The notes under the pieces: generated by a model
Told to the model about the DNA's origin: nothing
The model's database searches: none
Seen by the model: the letters and a program-made list of their open reading frames with translations, nothing else
Part shown: piece by piece, positions 46,678 through 56,483 of the stretch
How positions within the stretch are numbered: position 1 is the first letter of the stretch
Layout: each line of letters opens with the position of its first letter
DNA from: Ignavibacteria bacterium
GTDB lineage: Bacteria; Bacteroidota; Ignavibacteria; Ignavibacteriales; Melioribacteraceae
Direction of reading: 5' to 3'
Assembly: GCA_009773205.1 (NCBI GenBank)
Contig: WPAE01000003.1
Location: 120,505-184,504 of the forward strand
Length of the DNA: 64,000 bases
Program-made: the position numbers and the translations under genes

Positions 46678-47965
46678 TGCCGGAGTTGTAGGTGCCGGCG
46701 GCGGCGGATTTCCAACACACGTAAAGGCAAAATCTTTAGTTGAGTTTGTTTTAGTTAATGGCGCTGAGTGCGAACCGCTTATTCACAAAGATTATGAACT
46801 GATGTGTAATTTCTCTGAAGATATTGTTAACGGTGTAGAGTTGATGACGAAACAAACCTCTGCTAAGAAAGCCTACTTTGGAATTAAAGCTAAGAATTCC
46901 AAAGCAATTGAAGTTGTGGAAAAAAGAATTGCTAATTCTAAAACAGAAATGTGTCTGTTAGGAGATTTTTATCCTAGCGGTGATGAATATGAATTAGTTT
47001 ATGCAGCGACAAGCAGGTTGATACCTCCGCACGGTCTTCCGTTAGATGTTGGCTGCGTTGTAAATAATGTAGAAACATTTTACAACATTACCCGGGCTGT
47101 TGAAGATAAACCTGTTACTCAAAAATTTCTTTCTGTTGCTGGTTGTGTTAAGAAACCTTCTTCTTTCTTTGCTCCAATTGGAACAAGCTTTAAAGAACTT
47201 TTGCAGCACGCCGGAGGCGCAACTGTTTCTGAATATGGAATTTTTGTAAGCGGTTTGTTAATGGGCAAACTCGCTTTTGATCTTGACGAAGTTGTTACAA
47301 AAACAACAAGTGGAATAATTATTCTGCCTAAAGATCATTATCTAATTAATAGAATGGAAAGACCAACGCAAAGTATGAACAGAATTGGCAAATCAGCTTG
47401 CGATCAATGCAGTTATTGCACAGAATTTTGCCCTCGCTATTTGCTTGGTTACGATGTTCAGCCTCATAAAGTGATGCGCTCTTTAGTTTTTACAACAAGC
47501 GGAGAAACTGTTTGGAATCAGTACGCTGATCTTTGCTGCTCATGCGGTTTATGCTCTTTGTATTCCTGTCCTGAAGATTTATATCCGCGCGAGGCTTGCG
47601 ATCAAGGAAAAGCCGAACTTCGTAAGCAAGGGAAGAAGTATGAGCAGATTAAAGAAGTAAAGGTTCATCCAATAAAAGAGGGAAGAAGAGTGCCTCTTAA
47701 ACAATTAATGAAAAGAATGGATGTACTGAAATACGATAATCACACACCGTTTATAAAGGAAGTTCCAAAGCCAACTCAAGTTAAAATTTTATTGAAGCAA
47801 CATGCCGGTTCACCTGCTAAACCTATTGTTAAATTAGGCGCCATTGTAAATGAAGGAACTTTAATAGCAGATATTGAAGAGGGCAAGCTGGGCGCTAAAA
47901 TTCACTCTTCTATAAGCGGAAAAGTAACTCACGTTTCTGATGAGTTTATTAGAATAACTGCCTAA
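46652..47965 (+). CDS. pduS: PduS-like cobalamin reductase / RnfC-type electron transfer protein
   Basis: A 437-residue flavin and iron-sulfur protein. The N-terminal nucleotide loop is GAGGGGFPTHVKAK, with NGAECEPLIHKDYEL and the RnfC-like NNVETFYNI. Two ferredoxin-type cluster motifs are CDQCSYCTEFCPRYLLGYDVQPH and CCSCGLCSLYSCPEDLYPREAC. A barrel-sandwich C-terminal domain ends it. In propanediol microcompartments PduS reduces cobalamin and works with the PduT shell protein; a PduT-like gene follows here after 15 bases. No B12 enzyme or other shell genes are in the window, so the cargo is unknown. The ATG lies inside the phosphatase gene. Confidence 0.88.
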   Translation: MNLIQKIFDAGVVGAGGGGFPTHVKAKSLVEFVLVNGAECEPLIHKDYELMCNFSEDIVNGVELMTKQTSAKKAYFGIKAKNSKAIEVVEKRIANSKTEMCLLGDFYPSGDEYELVYAATSRLIPPHGLPLDVGCVVNNVETFYNITRAVEDKPVTQKFLSVAGCVKKPSSFFAPIGTSFKELLQHAGGATVSEYGIFVSGLLMGKLAFDLDEVVTKTTSGIIILPKDHYLINRMERPTQSMNRIGKSACDQCSYCTEFCPRYLLGYDVQPHKVMRSLVFTTSGETVWNQYADLCCSCGLCSLYSCPEDLYPREACDQGKAELRKQGKKYEQIKEVKVHPIKEGRRVPLKQLMKRMDVLKYDNHTPFIKEVPKPTQVKILLKQHAGSPAKPIVKLGAIVNEGTLIADIEEGKLGAKIHSSISGKVTHVSDEFIRITA

Positions 47966-47980
47966 ACTGAAAAAGGATTA

Positions 47981-48532
47981 ATGAGCATGAACTCAATCGG
48001 GTTAATAGAACTTACAAGCATTGCTGCTGGAATGCACGCTGCTGATATTATGTTAAAAACTTCGCAAGTACAGTTAATTCTTTCTAGAACAATTTGCTCT
48101 GGTAAGTATATTGTGTTGATTGGCGGTGATGTTGCAGAAGTTCAAGCTGCGGTTGATAGTGCGACTTCGCAAGTTGATTTTGCAGTTATAGATACTTTTG
48201 TAATTCCAAGCGTGCATCAAGATATTTTTCCGGCTTTATCAGGGCATTCCGAAATTAAGGCACTCGAAGCACTTGGAATAATTGAATCGTTTTCTGTTGC
48301 TTCGTTAATTGAAGGCGCTGACGCTGCAGTAAAAGCCGCAAACGTGAAGTTAATAGAAATACGTTTAGCCATGGCTTTAGGAGGGAAAGCATTTTGTACA
48401 ATTACTGGAGAAGTTGCAGCAGTTCAAAGCGCTGTTGATTCTGGCGCGAAAGTAATTGCTGATAGAGGATTACTTGTAAACAAAATTGTTATACCGCAGC
48501 CGCGACCCGAACTCCTTAACGAAATGATTTAG
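47981..48532 (+). CDS. pduT: PduT-like tandem-BMC-domain shell protein
   Basis: A 183-residue protein with two bacterial microcompartment domains (residues 5-90 and 94-178), forming trimers that look like hexamers in the shell. The first domain has the SRTICSGKY turn with C39, matching the pore cysteine (TICPGK in PduT) that helps hold a 4Fe-4S cluster. The second domain has EALGIIESFSVASLIEGADAAVKAANV and ends VIPQPRPEL. It follows pduS closely, so an electron path through the shell pore is likely. AAAAGGA precedes the ATG. Confidence 0.9.
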   Translation: MSMNSIGLIELTSIAAGMHAADIMLKTSQVQLILSRTICSGKYIVLIGGDVAEVQAAVDSATSQVDFAVIDTFVIPSVHQDIFPALSGHSEIKALEALGIIESFSVASLIEGADAAVKAANVKLIEIRLAMALGGKAFCTITGEVAAVQSAVDSGAKVIADRGLLVNKIVIPQPRPELLNEMI

Positions 48533-48542
48533 ACTTCTCTTT

Positions 48543-49331
48543 ATGAATCAATTTAAACTGAAATATGGTGATTGGGCTTTAATTACTGGCGCTTCCGCCG
48601 GTATTGGAGAAGAGTTTGCTAATAAGTTAGCAAGCTTAGGTTTTAATTTAGTATTAGCTGCAAGAAGGAAAGATAGATTATCCAAACTAAAAGATGAGCT
48701 TGAGAAAAATTACAACGTTGAAGTTGTTGCTGCACCTTTAGATTTATTATCAGAAAATTATTTAAAAGAACTAACACAAATTATTGGTGATAGACATATT
48801 AGCCTGCTTGTAAATAATGCTGGCTTTGGTTACCGCGGCGAGTTTCTTGATGGAAGTGCTTATAATGATGAGAAAATGATTAAACTGAATTGCATTGTAC
48901 CTACAGTTCTTACTCATCACTTTGTAAAACCTATGATAGAAAAGAGAAAAGGCGGTATTATTTTTCTTGCAAGTCTTGTTGCATTTCAAGCAACTCCAAC
49001 AACTACAACTTACTCTGCTACAAAAGTATTTAATGCTTTCTTGGCAGAGGGTCTTTGGTACGAACTAAAGAAATACAACATAGATGTACTTTCTCTTAAT
49101 CCAGGCGGAACAATTACAGAATTTCAGCAAGTTGCTAATTCAACGGCTGGACCAATGCCAAGAACTGCAAAGCAGGTTGTTGAGACAGCATTAAAAGCAT
49201 TAGGCAAAAAGCCAAGTGTAGTTGATGGTCTTTACAACAAATTTCTTGCAGTATCTACAAGGTTTATATCAAGGAGATTAACTGTTTCATTAGCAGGAAA
49301 AATCTCTGAACTATTTTATAAAAAGCACTAG
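48543..49331 (+). CDS. Short-chain dehydrogenase/reductase (classical)
   Basis: A 262-residue NAD(P)-dependent oxidoreductase. It has the cofactor motif ITGASAGIGEEFANKL, AARRKDRL (the arginines suggest NADP), NNAGFGYRGEF, a catalytic serine in FLASLVAFQ and the YSATK pair. The substrate is unknown. Closest in style are DltE/YqjQ-like reductases. It follows the microcompartment gene by 10 bases and converges with the ABC permease, overlapping its end by 4 bases. Confidence 0.9.
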   Translation: MNQFKLKYGDWALITGASAGIGEEFANKLASLGFNLVLAARRKDRLSKLKDELEKNYNVEVVAAPLDLLSENYLKELTQIIGDRHISLLVNNAGFGYRGEFLDGSAYNDEKMIKLNCIVPTVLTHHFVKPMIEKRKGGIIFLASLVAFQATPTTTTYSATKVFNAFLAEGLWYELKKYNIDVLSLNPGGTITEFQQVANSTAGPMPRTAKQVVETALKALGKKPSVVDGLYNKFLAVSTRFISRRLTVSLAGKISELFYKKH

Positions 49332-51010
49332 AAATCTCTCTTCAAAGAAGTTGCCGCAGCTTTATAAAACACACCGATAATTAGTGCAGAAACAAAGAGC
49401 ATTGGCAAAGTAAAGTAAAACAACCGAAGTAAATCGAAATTTCTTTTAATCATAATCGAGAGGAACAAATCGCTGAACGGTTTGAAAAGCAGAACTACTA
49501 AAAACAGCATGTAAAGAATACTTATTAAGAAAGAAATGGAAGCGCCTTGCGAAGAAGAAACACGGATTGGGTTCTTTTCTTTGTAATTGGCAAACAAACC
49601 GCCCATACCAAAATTAATTGCAACTATTGTAATTGTGGCAATTATTGAAACAATTAATGAAAAAGATATAAGTATTGAGCTAAACTTGTAATTAGAAAAC
49701 AAGCTTAGAGTTATGCTGGTAAAGAAAACGATTAGGAAGGGAATATATAGCTTACTTAATACATACTTAAGAATTGAAATTGGTGCAGATTTAAGTTTCC
49801 AAAAACTTAGACCTTCAAGAGATAGCAGCGGAAAGATAAAGCGCAACGATAAAGTTGTGATTAGTAGTATGTTAAAGATGAAGATGGATAGATAGATAAT
49901 TGTTTGCAGGTAAAAATTTCCCAATCCAGCGTACTTAATTCCGGAAACACTTACTATAAATACCGTAAGTAAAAAAAAGAGCACAAGAGAATGAATGACT
50001 TGGCTTGGTTCGCGAACAAAAGCAAAATAATCTTTTCTTAAAATAGTTTTAAATTGATTAGTTGTGCCGCAATTCAATGGGAAGTAATCCTGCATTTTTT
50101 GTTTTTTAGAATTAAACTCGCCAGTAAGTTTATGGTTCAGCAGCCAAGTTCTTAAATAATATTTTTTACCTAATTGATATGCTGATGTAAATAGCAGAAC
50201 TGCAAGCCCAATTTGCAAAGATGTATATAAAATTACTTTTGTATAATCGCCATGAAGTATCCAATATGCAGTTTGCGAAAGCCAGTTATTCGGCAGAACC
50301 TTTAGTATTGGAGAAACTAATTCGCCTAAATAAATGTCTTTATCTAAAATTGGATAATTTCTAAGCACAGACATTACTAAATTTCTTGGTGAGTTAATTC
50401 TAAAAAACAAAATAATAATTACAGCGTAGATCGCTCCGAATGTGTAAATAATTCTTTTTACACCAAAACGGTTTGCAAGAAGTATAACAGCAATAAGTAA
50501 AATTACGCCAAGGCTTCCAGCGCTTATCATAAATGGAATGAAATTTAAAACAAGAACTGCAAACTTTATTATTGGCATATTGAAGTAAACGGAATAACCA
50601 ATCAGTAATGCAAAAAGAATCAAGAGCAAAGTTGATGAGCTGTAGAAGAAGTTATCTAAAAATTTTATTGTGAAAATCTTTGCCGGTTCAATCGGCTTTG
50701 ATAAAAGATAATTGACTTCGTTAGATTTATATAATGTTGAATACGAAACAATAATATTGCCAATGTTGATTGACATGAAGAATATGAAGAGTATCATTGA
50801 AATAAACTCGTGGAGCAGAAACTGACCAACTGTAATTTCGATTAGTAAAAAGTTTATCAAAGTTTTAGAAAAGAAAAAAGCGCCGATTGCAAATGAAGCA
50901 TAAATTATACAGCTCGCGATGCTCTTGATTAATCTAACGGATGAAATCTCTGAGTCGAATCTAACATAAGATTTGATCTTGTATTTCATTATGTGAAGAA
51001 TCTGTTTCAT
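49328..51010 (-). CDS. ABC exporter permease (putative ABC_tran_2 type)
   Basis: A 560-residue membrane protein with about 12 hydrophobic segments and no soluble domain to speak of. Features such as NEVNYLLSKPIEPAKIFTIKFLDNFFYSSST near residue 100 are typical of large ABC-2-like permeases of unknown substrate. It overlaps the ATPase gene by 4 bases (ATGA) and is its obvious partner. The substrate is not indicated. Confidence 0.82.
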   Translation of the reverse strand: MKQILHIMKYKIKSYVRFDSEISSVRLIKSIASCIIYASFAIGAFFFSKTLINFLLIEITVGQFLLHEFISMILFIFFMSINIGNIIVSYSTLYKSNEVNYLLSKPIEPAKIFTIKFLDNFFYSSSTLLLILFALLIGYSVYFNMPIIKFAVLVLNFIPFMISAGSLGVILLIAVILLANRFGVKRIIYTFGAIYAVIIILFFRINSPRNLVMSVLRNYPILDKDIYLGELVSPILKVLPNNWLSQTAYWILHGDYTKVILYTSLQIGLAVLLFTSAYQLGKKYYLRTWLLNHKLTGEFNSKKQKMQDYFPLNCGTTNQFKTILRKDYFAFVREPSQVIHSLVLFFLLTVFIVSVSGIKYAGLGNFYLQTIIYLSIFIFNILLITTLSLRFIFPLLSLEGLSFWKLKSAPISILKYVLSKLYIPFLIVFFTSITLSLFSNYKFSSILISFSLIVSIIATITIVAINFGMGGLFANYKEKNPIRVSSSQGASISFLISILYMLFLVVLLFKPFSDLFLSIMIKRNFDLLRLFYFTLPMLFVSALIIGVFYKAAATSLKRDF

Positions 51011-51732
51011 TCATCATTTGTAAGTTCTATAAATAACTCTTCGATGCTGCTGTCGTGCTTCATTTTCAGTTTGTGCAGTTCATCAATCTTATCGCGGAAA
51101 ATAATTTTACCTTTGTGGATGATTGCTACATCGGTACAAATTTCTTCTACTACATTTAACGAATGCGTTGACATAAAAACTGTTACTCCATTATTAGCAG
51201 ATTCGGTAAAAAGTTTCTTAACAAGAAGCGCGCTTTGCGGATCAAGCCCAACCATTGGCTCATCAACAATAATTAACTCAGGCTTGTGAACAAATGCAGA
51301 AGCAATTGCTATCCTTTGTCGCATTCCTTGTGAGTATTCTTCAGTACGCTTATCAATCCAATTTCCAATTTTTAGTTTATCAAGCATTTCTTCAATGTTA
51401 TTTGTTAAATCTTTAAGAGGCAGCTCATAAAGTCCGCCGCTGAAATAAAGAAATTCTCTTCCGGTGAGTTTATCATATAGAAACGGCTGATCAGGTATGT
51501 ATCCAATTTTTCTTTTGGATTCGATAGGTTCCTTCCACACATCTAAACCATCAAACATAATATTTCCATAAGTAGGATTGAGCAGACCTGTCATCATTTT
51601 TATTGTTGTAGTTTTACCGGCTCCGTTAGGTCCAAGAAATCCAAAAAGTTCTCCTTTTGCAACGGTTAAATCAATTTTATTTACAGCCCAAAAAGAACCA
51701 TATTTCTTTTGAAGCTCTGTCAGCTGAAGCAT
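51007..51732 (-). CDS. ABC transporter ATP-binding protein
   Basis: A 241-residue ATPase with Walker A GPNGAGKTT, signature YSQGMRQR, Walker B LIIVDEP and the H-loop STHSL. The type is that of CcmA/DrrA-like ABC-2 exporters. It is coupled to the permease downstream and starts two bases after the stop of the large AAA+ gene, so the three form one operon. Confidence 0.95.
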   Translation of the reverse strand: MLQLTELQKKYGSFWAVNKIDLTVAKGELFGFLGPNGAGKTTTIKMMTGLLNPTYGNIMFDGLDVWKEPIESKRKIGYIPDQPFLYDKLTGREFLYFSGGLYELPLKDLTNNIEEMLDKLKIGNWIDKRTEEYSQGMRQRIAIASAFVHKPELIIVDEPMVGLDPQSALLVKKLFTESANNGVTVFMSTHSLNVVEEICTDVAIIHKGKIIFRDKIDELHKLKMKHDSSIEELFIELTNDE

Positions 51733-51734
51733 AA

Positions 51735-54700
51735 TTATTCAATCGTAATTTTTTCTACGTCTTCAAGAATTATTGTTTTGAGGTCTACTTCTGCTTTCTC
51801 GTAGATGCTGTAAATCCTTTCTTCTTGATTTGTAATAGCCGAATAAAGAATATTTTTGGCAGTAATTCCATTTTGGAAATTTTCTGTGCGGGCATAATAA
51901 AGTTTATCAAATCTATCAAGTAGTTCTTGAAGTGCGCCTTCATCTAAAGTATAACCATTTTTCTCAGCAATGTTTGCAGCAATTGCAAGCAATTGTCTTG
52001 GTTCATAATCTTCAAAGCTGAAGATATTAGGAAAATAAGAAACAATTCCGGGATGAGTGTCAATCATTTTCTTCATATCGTTTGGTGTGCCAGAAAGTAC
52101 TAAAACAAATTTCCCTTTCGAATCTTCCATTCGTTTAATTATTGTATCAATCGCCTCGCTTCCAAACGGGTCGTCATCGCGGAAAAGAGAATTAGAATCT
52201 CTAATGTAGAGAGTTCCGCCAATAGATTGCTGCAAAAGTTTCTCTGTTTTAATACTGCTTTGTTCTTGATAGCTCGCTACAAAATCTGTTCTATCAACTT
52301 CTATTATTTGTCCCTTTTGCAAAACACCAAGTTCTCTAAAAATCTTGCTCATTAAACGGGCAACAGTTCGTTTTCCTGTTCCCGGATTTCCAATAAAAAT
52401 TGAATGGAGATTTCTTTCAAGAGATTGCAGTCCCTTCTCTTTTTTCATTTGAGATATTTTAGCAAAGCTAATCAGTCTAAATATCTCATGCTTCACATTA
52501 TCGAGACCAATAAGGTTGTTCAGTTCATTTATTTCCGATTGTAGAACAAGAGGATCACCTTTTACTTCGTAAGTTCTAGCTTCAACTTCGCGGATTAGAA
52601 CTTCATTTATATCGCTTAGCTCAATAGTACTTAGTTTATCCTCTGTTCTTTCCGAAGCCGGGATATCAGCAATTCTTAAAAGAGATTTCTGCTTTACAGA
52701 ATCTAAAATGTTTCTTACAATTCTTGCATTACCAAATTTTTTATCTCTCGTGCGGTAAACATCCTCAAAATACTTTTTGAGTTTCTCTTCTGCTTGATTA
52801 GATAGCCTTTTATTTTCTTTTGCAACGGTTCGTCTAACAATTTCTATTAATTCGTTTGGGGTGTAATCTTCAAAAGTGTAAGATTTACTAAATCTGGATT
52901 GCATTCCCGGATTGCTCGCAACAAATCTTTGCATTTCGTCTGTATAACCTGCTGTAATAACAATAAATTTTCCTCTATCATCTTCCATACGTTTCAAGAG
53001 AATATCTATAGCTTCTTTACCAAAATCAGAGCCGGAATCACCTTGTTTAACTAACGCATAAGCTTCATCAATAAAGAGCATTCCGCCAATCGCTCTATCA
53101 ATCATACTTTTTGTTTTTTCAGCAGTTTGACCTACAAAACCGGCAACCAATCCTTGTCTATCTGTTTCTACTAAATGTCCTTTCGATAATATTCCAAGTG
53201 ATGAATATATCTTTCCAAGAATTCTAGCTACAGTAGTTTTACCCGTACCTGGATTGCCCAAGAAAAGAAGATGTTCGCTGAAAACTTTACTGATATCTTC
53301 ACCTTGCTCATTAAATAAACGGGCAAGTTTAACCATATCGTCAACTTCTTTTTTAAGAGTAACTAAACCTACAAGACTATGTAACTCATCTAATGCTTCT
53401 TTCAAGTGTTCTTCATTTATAGGAATGCACACTTCTTTGCGTGAGCTTTTTGCAAAGCTCATGTTGATAACTACATCTGTAAAAGTAGTCATTGCTTCTT
53501 TGGTTCGTTTCTCTTCTGCAAGTTCAACGCAAATTTTGCTTAGGTTCAGTTTAGCATTTTCAAAAAGTTTTCTAATTAATCTTGCATTGCCAAAAGATTT
53601 ATCGCGTGCGCGGTAAAGACTCATAAATTCTTTTTTAAGTATTTCTTTGGCAGCAACGGTAAGCAGGTAATCTTCTTTTTTGATTATGGCTTCAAAAATC
53701 TGCAATAGCTCATCTGGCGTGTAGTCTTCAAAAACAAAGGTGTGTGTAAAACGTGATTTCAAACCGGGATTAGAATTCATAAATAGGTTCATTTCATCGG
53801 TATAGCCTGCAGCAACAACAACAAATTCACCTTTACGGTCTTCCATTCTTTTTAGAAGAATTTCTATAGATTCTTGTCCAAAATCATTAGCCGCCCCTTT
53901 CTTAACCAATGTATATGCTTCATCTATTAATAGAACGCCTCCAAGTGCTTCATTAATTATTTTATCTGTTTTCTGAGCAGTCTGTCCTACAAACTCTCCA
54001 ACTAACGCAGCGCGGTCAACTTCTACAACGTGCCCGTTTTGAAGAATTCCCATAGCATAAAAAATATCACCAAGCATCCGAGCAATTGTTGTTTTTCCTG
54101 TACCTGGATTGCCAAGAAAAACAGCATTTATCGAAATGTTATCTTCTGATTTTAAACCAAGTTTTTTCCTTTCTTTCAAAAATTCTAGGTAAGAAACAAA
54201 ATTCTTAACTGCTTCCTTAATATTTGAAAGCCCTGTAAATGAGTTTAGCTCATCAAGTAATTCGTTTAACGGTCTAATTTTTCTTGGCTCTCTTACTTTT
54301 TCCGATGTTTTTTCATTTGTCTTGGTTAAAGAATGCGAATCTTTTTCCTGCTTACGTTCTGGTAGTTCTTCAATTATAGCATTAGATATAACAAAATATT
54401 TCTCAACAACCTTGAAGCTGCTTATGTAAATCTCAACTTTACCTTGTCCGTATTTAGCTGGCTGGTTCTTTTCCCAAAGCTGAACATAAATTACAGAATC
54501 CCATTCTTTCTTTACATTTAGTTGAAAGTTATTTCTAAAAGTTTCAAAATCATTTAAGTACCAAACTGCAAAGCCATCTAGTCTTTTATCTTCTTTTTTA
54601 TAGAATGGATTGTTGAAAATTATTTCAGCGCCAAACTTTAGAGAGTTTCCATCAAACTGTTTATTGTAGTTACGGTTTCCGGTTCTGTCTTCTATTTCAG

Positions 54701-55625
54701 TATCAAAAAGTTTGAGAGAAAATACATCTATAAAATCATTCGGGAAAAAAATTGAATCAAACCGGAAGTTTTGCGGTTCTGAAACTATAGAACGAGTTAA
54801 TTTCTCTTTTAGCTTAGTAGATTTTTTAGAGAAAGAATCATCAGATTCTTTTTCTAACTCGCTAAATTTTTTTAGGTTAGAATAGATGCTAACAAAGCGC
54901 TCGTTTTTCTTAAACTTGCTTTGCAGTAAATCTGCTTTTTTAAGCGCCGGTCGTATTTGGAAAAGATGGAGCATGGATTCTAACTCAATAAGTTCTGCTT
55001 CATCATTTTGCTTTTCATTTAGAACTTTTCTAGAAAGCAATAGAGAGAACCAATACTCTTTTGCTTTCAATGCTTCTGCGGCTTCATCGAGTATATTTTT
55101 TAATCCTTTTTCTCCAATAAGATTTTTACTCTGTGAAATGGTTTTGGCTTTTTCGATCCAAGTATTAAGTTCTTTCCAATTTTTATGTTGTCCTTCATCA
55201 ATTATTACTGCAAGGTCTAAAACTTGACTTGCTTCGTTGTACTTTTGAATTCCTGCTAACGACCGTGCCTTATTAAGATAAGACCACGCTAAAGTTTCTT
55301 TCTGATTATTTATGGATTGGTCTAGATCTGCTATAGCTCCTTCAAAAATACTCATACGAGAAAGAAGATAAGCCCTGTAAACACGCGCTTTAACAGAATC
55401 TCCTTTAATTTCTACAGCAAGGTTAGCATACTCCATTGCCTTAACTGGGTTGCCATTTTCGAGTTGTGCCCAAGCCAAACAAATAGCGGCATCGCTGTCA
55501 TCTGGACGGTTAAGAAACACTTTCTCGGCTATAGGTAAAGCAAGCCTATAGCGTCCGTTCCAAAGGTGCTCGAACGCTTCTGCCTGCAACCGGTTTAAGT
55601 CTTCATCGTTTGTGTAAAAGCTCAT
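51735..55625 (-). CDS. TPR protein with three CbbX/SpoVK-type AAA+ domains
   Basis: A 1296-residue protein. Residues 1-270 form tetratricopeptide-like helical repeats; 290-430 form a beta-rich part of unknown type. Three AAA+ domains of the CbxX/CfqX/SpoVK class follow, with Walker A motifs near residues 505, 790 and 1078. Domains 1 and 2 keep GNPGTGKTT and LLIDEAY / LFIDEAY. Domain 3 has GNPGTGKRT and LYIRDSNSL, so its Walker B Asp-Glu is gone and it is probably inactive in hydrolysis. Single CbbX-like domains remodel Rubisco, and TPR+AAA EccA works in ESX secretion; no such partners are seen here. First gene of the operon with the ABC exporter. Confidence 0.88.
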   Translation of the reverse strand: MSFYTNDEDLNRLQAEAFEHLWNGRYRLALPIAEKVFLNRPDDSDAAICLAWAQLENGNPVKAMEYANLAVEIKGDSVKARVYRAYLLSRMSIFEGAIADLDQSINNQKETLAWSYLNKARSLAGIQKYNEASQVLDLAVIIDEGQHKNWKELNTWIEKAKTISQSKNLIGEKGLKNILDEAAEALKAKEYWFSLLLSRKVLNEKQNDEAELIELESMLHLFQIRPALKKADLLQSKFKKNERFVSIYSNLKKFSELEKESDDSFSKKSTKLKEKLTRSIVSEPQNFRFDSIFFPNDFIDVFSLKLFDTEIEDRTGNRNYNKQFDGNSLKFGAEIIFNNPFYKKEDKRLDGFAVWYLNDFETFRNNFQLNVKKEWDSVIYVQLWEKNQPAKYGQGKVEIYISSFKVVEKYFVISNAIIEELPERKQEKDSHSLTKTNEKTSEKVREPRKIRPLNELLDELNSFTGLSNIKEAVKNFVSYLEFLKERKKLGLKSEDNISINAVFLGNPGTGKTTIARMLGDIFYAMGILQNGHVVEVDRAALVGEFVGQTAQKTDKIINEALGGVLLIDEAYTLVKKGAANDFGQESIEILLKRMEDRKGEFVVVAAGYTDEMNLFMNSNPGLKSRFTHTFVFEDYTPDELLQIFEAIIKKEDYLLTVAAKEILKKEFMSLYRARDKSFGNARLIRKLFENAKLNLSKICVELAEEKRTKEAMTTFTDVVINMSFAKSSRKEVCIPINEEHLKEALDELHSLVGLVTLKKEVDDMVKLARLFNEQGEDISKVFSEHLLFLGNPGTGKTTVARILGKIYSSLGILSKGHLVETDRQGLVAGFVGQTAEKTKSMIDRAIGGMLFIDEAYALVKQGDSGSDFGKEAIDILLKRMEDDRGKFIVITAGYTDEMQRFVASNPGMQSRFSKSYTFEDYTPNELIEIVRRTVAKENKRLSNQAEEKLKKYFEDVYRTRDKKFGNARIVRNILDSVKQKSLLRIADIPASERTEDKLSTIELSDINEVLIREVEARTYEVKGDPLVLQSEINELNNLIGLDNVKHEIFRLISFAKISQMKKEKGLQSLERNLHSIFIGNPGTGKRTVARLMSKIFRELGVLQKGQIIEVDRTDFVASYQEQSSIKTEKLLQQSIGGTLYIRDSNSLFRDDDPFGSEAIDTIIKRMEDSKGKFVLVLSGTPNDMKKMIDTHPGIVSYFPNIFSFEDYEPRQLLAIAANIAEKNGYTLDEGALQELLDRFDKLYYARTENFQNGITAKNILYSAITNQEERIYSIYEKAEVDLKTIILEDVEKITIE

Positions 55626-55759
55626 TAATTGCGGATTTTATTCATAGTTTATTTTCGTGTTTTAATATAAGAAGTTAAGAGCATTAACTAAATAACATAA
55701 TCGTCTCGCTTAAAACTTTTTATGTATATGTTCGTCTAACAAACAAAAGGGAGACAGCG

Positions 55760-56407
55760 ATGAAAACTAAATTTTTATTAGTACTTCTCTTAGCAGTAGT
55801 TTCTTTAAGTGCTTGCACAGTTTGGGGCGTGCGCGGTAACGGAAAAATGAGAGAACAAAACCGCAGCAGCGAAGTTTTTGACAAAATAGAAGCCGGCGGC
55901 GCATTTACTATTAATGTTTTTGTTGGCAAAGCTGCTTCAATAAAAATTAATGCAGAAGAAAACTTGCTCAAGTATATTAAAACTAATGTTTACGACGGGA
56001 CACTTTTTATAAAATCCCAAAAAAGTTTGAATCCAAGAAAGGAGCTTGAAATATTTATAACCACTCCAAGCTTAACTGCATTAGAAGTTTCTGGCGCTAA
56101 TAATGTTGATGTTGTTGGAATAAATGAGAAAGAATTTATAGTAAAACTTAGCGGTGCAGGTAATATTGATTTGAAAGGAACTGCTGAAAGACTTAGAGCA
56201 GAAATTTCTGGCGCAGGAAATATTGATGCAAAAGAACTTAAAGCCAGAGACGTAATGATTAGCGTTAGCGGCGCTGCGAGCGCAGATGTTTATGCAAAAG
56301 AAATATTAGATGCTTCTGTTTCCGGTGTGGGTAGCATTGATTATTATGGTAACCCTGAAAAGACTAGAACAAATGTTTCTGGTGTTGGCTCTATTACTAG
56401 AAAGTAA
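55760..56407 (+). CDS. GIN-domain (DUF2807) lipoprotein
   Basis: A 215-residue lipoprotein: signal peptide with lipobox LSAC (lipid cysteine C19). A head-GIN domain typical of Bacteroidota follows, made of stacked short beta strands with repeated SGA-GNID or SGVGSI turns (LEVSGANNVDV, VKLSGAGNIDL, AEISGAGNIDA). It probably faces the periplasm or the surface. Function unknown; the family has been called putative autotransporter adhesin head, but no secretion partner is seen. Monocistronic, with AAAAGGGAG upstream. Confidence 0.88.
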   Translation: MKTKFLLVLLLAVVSLSACTVWGVRGNGKMREQNRSSEVFDKIEAGGAFTINVFVGKAASIKINAEENLLKYIKTNVYDGTLFIKSQKSLNPRKELEIFITTPSLTALEVSGANNVDVVGINEKEFIVKLSGAGNIDLKGTAERLRAEISGAGNIDAKELKARDVMISVSGAASADVYAKEILDASVSGVGSIDYYGNPEKTRTNVSGVGSITRK

Positions 56408-56483
56408 ATTTATGAAATGCTGCAAAAAGCGGGATTGGCTCTGCCTGTTCCGTTTATTTTTTTTCTCATTCTTACAAAAAATT

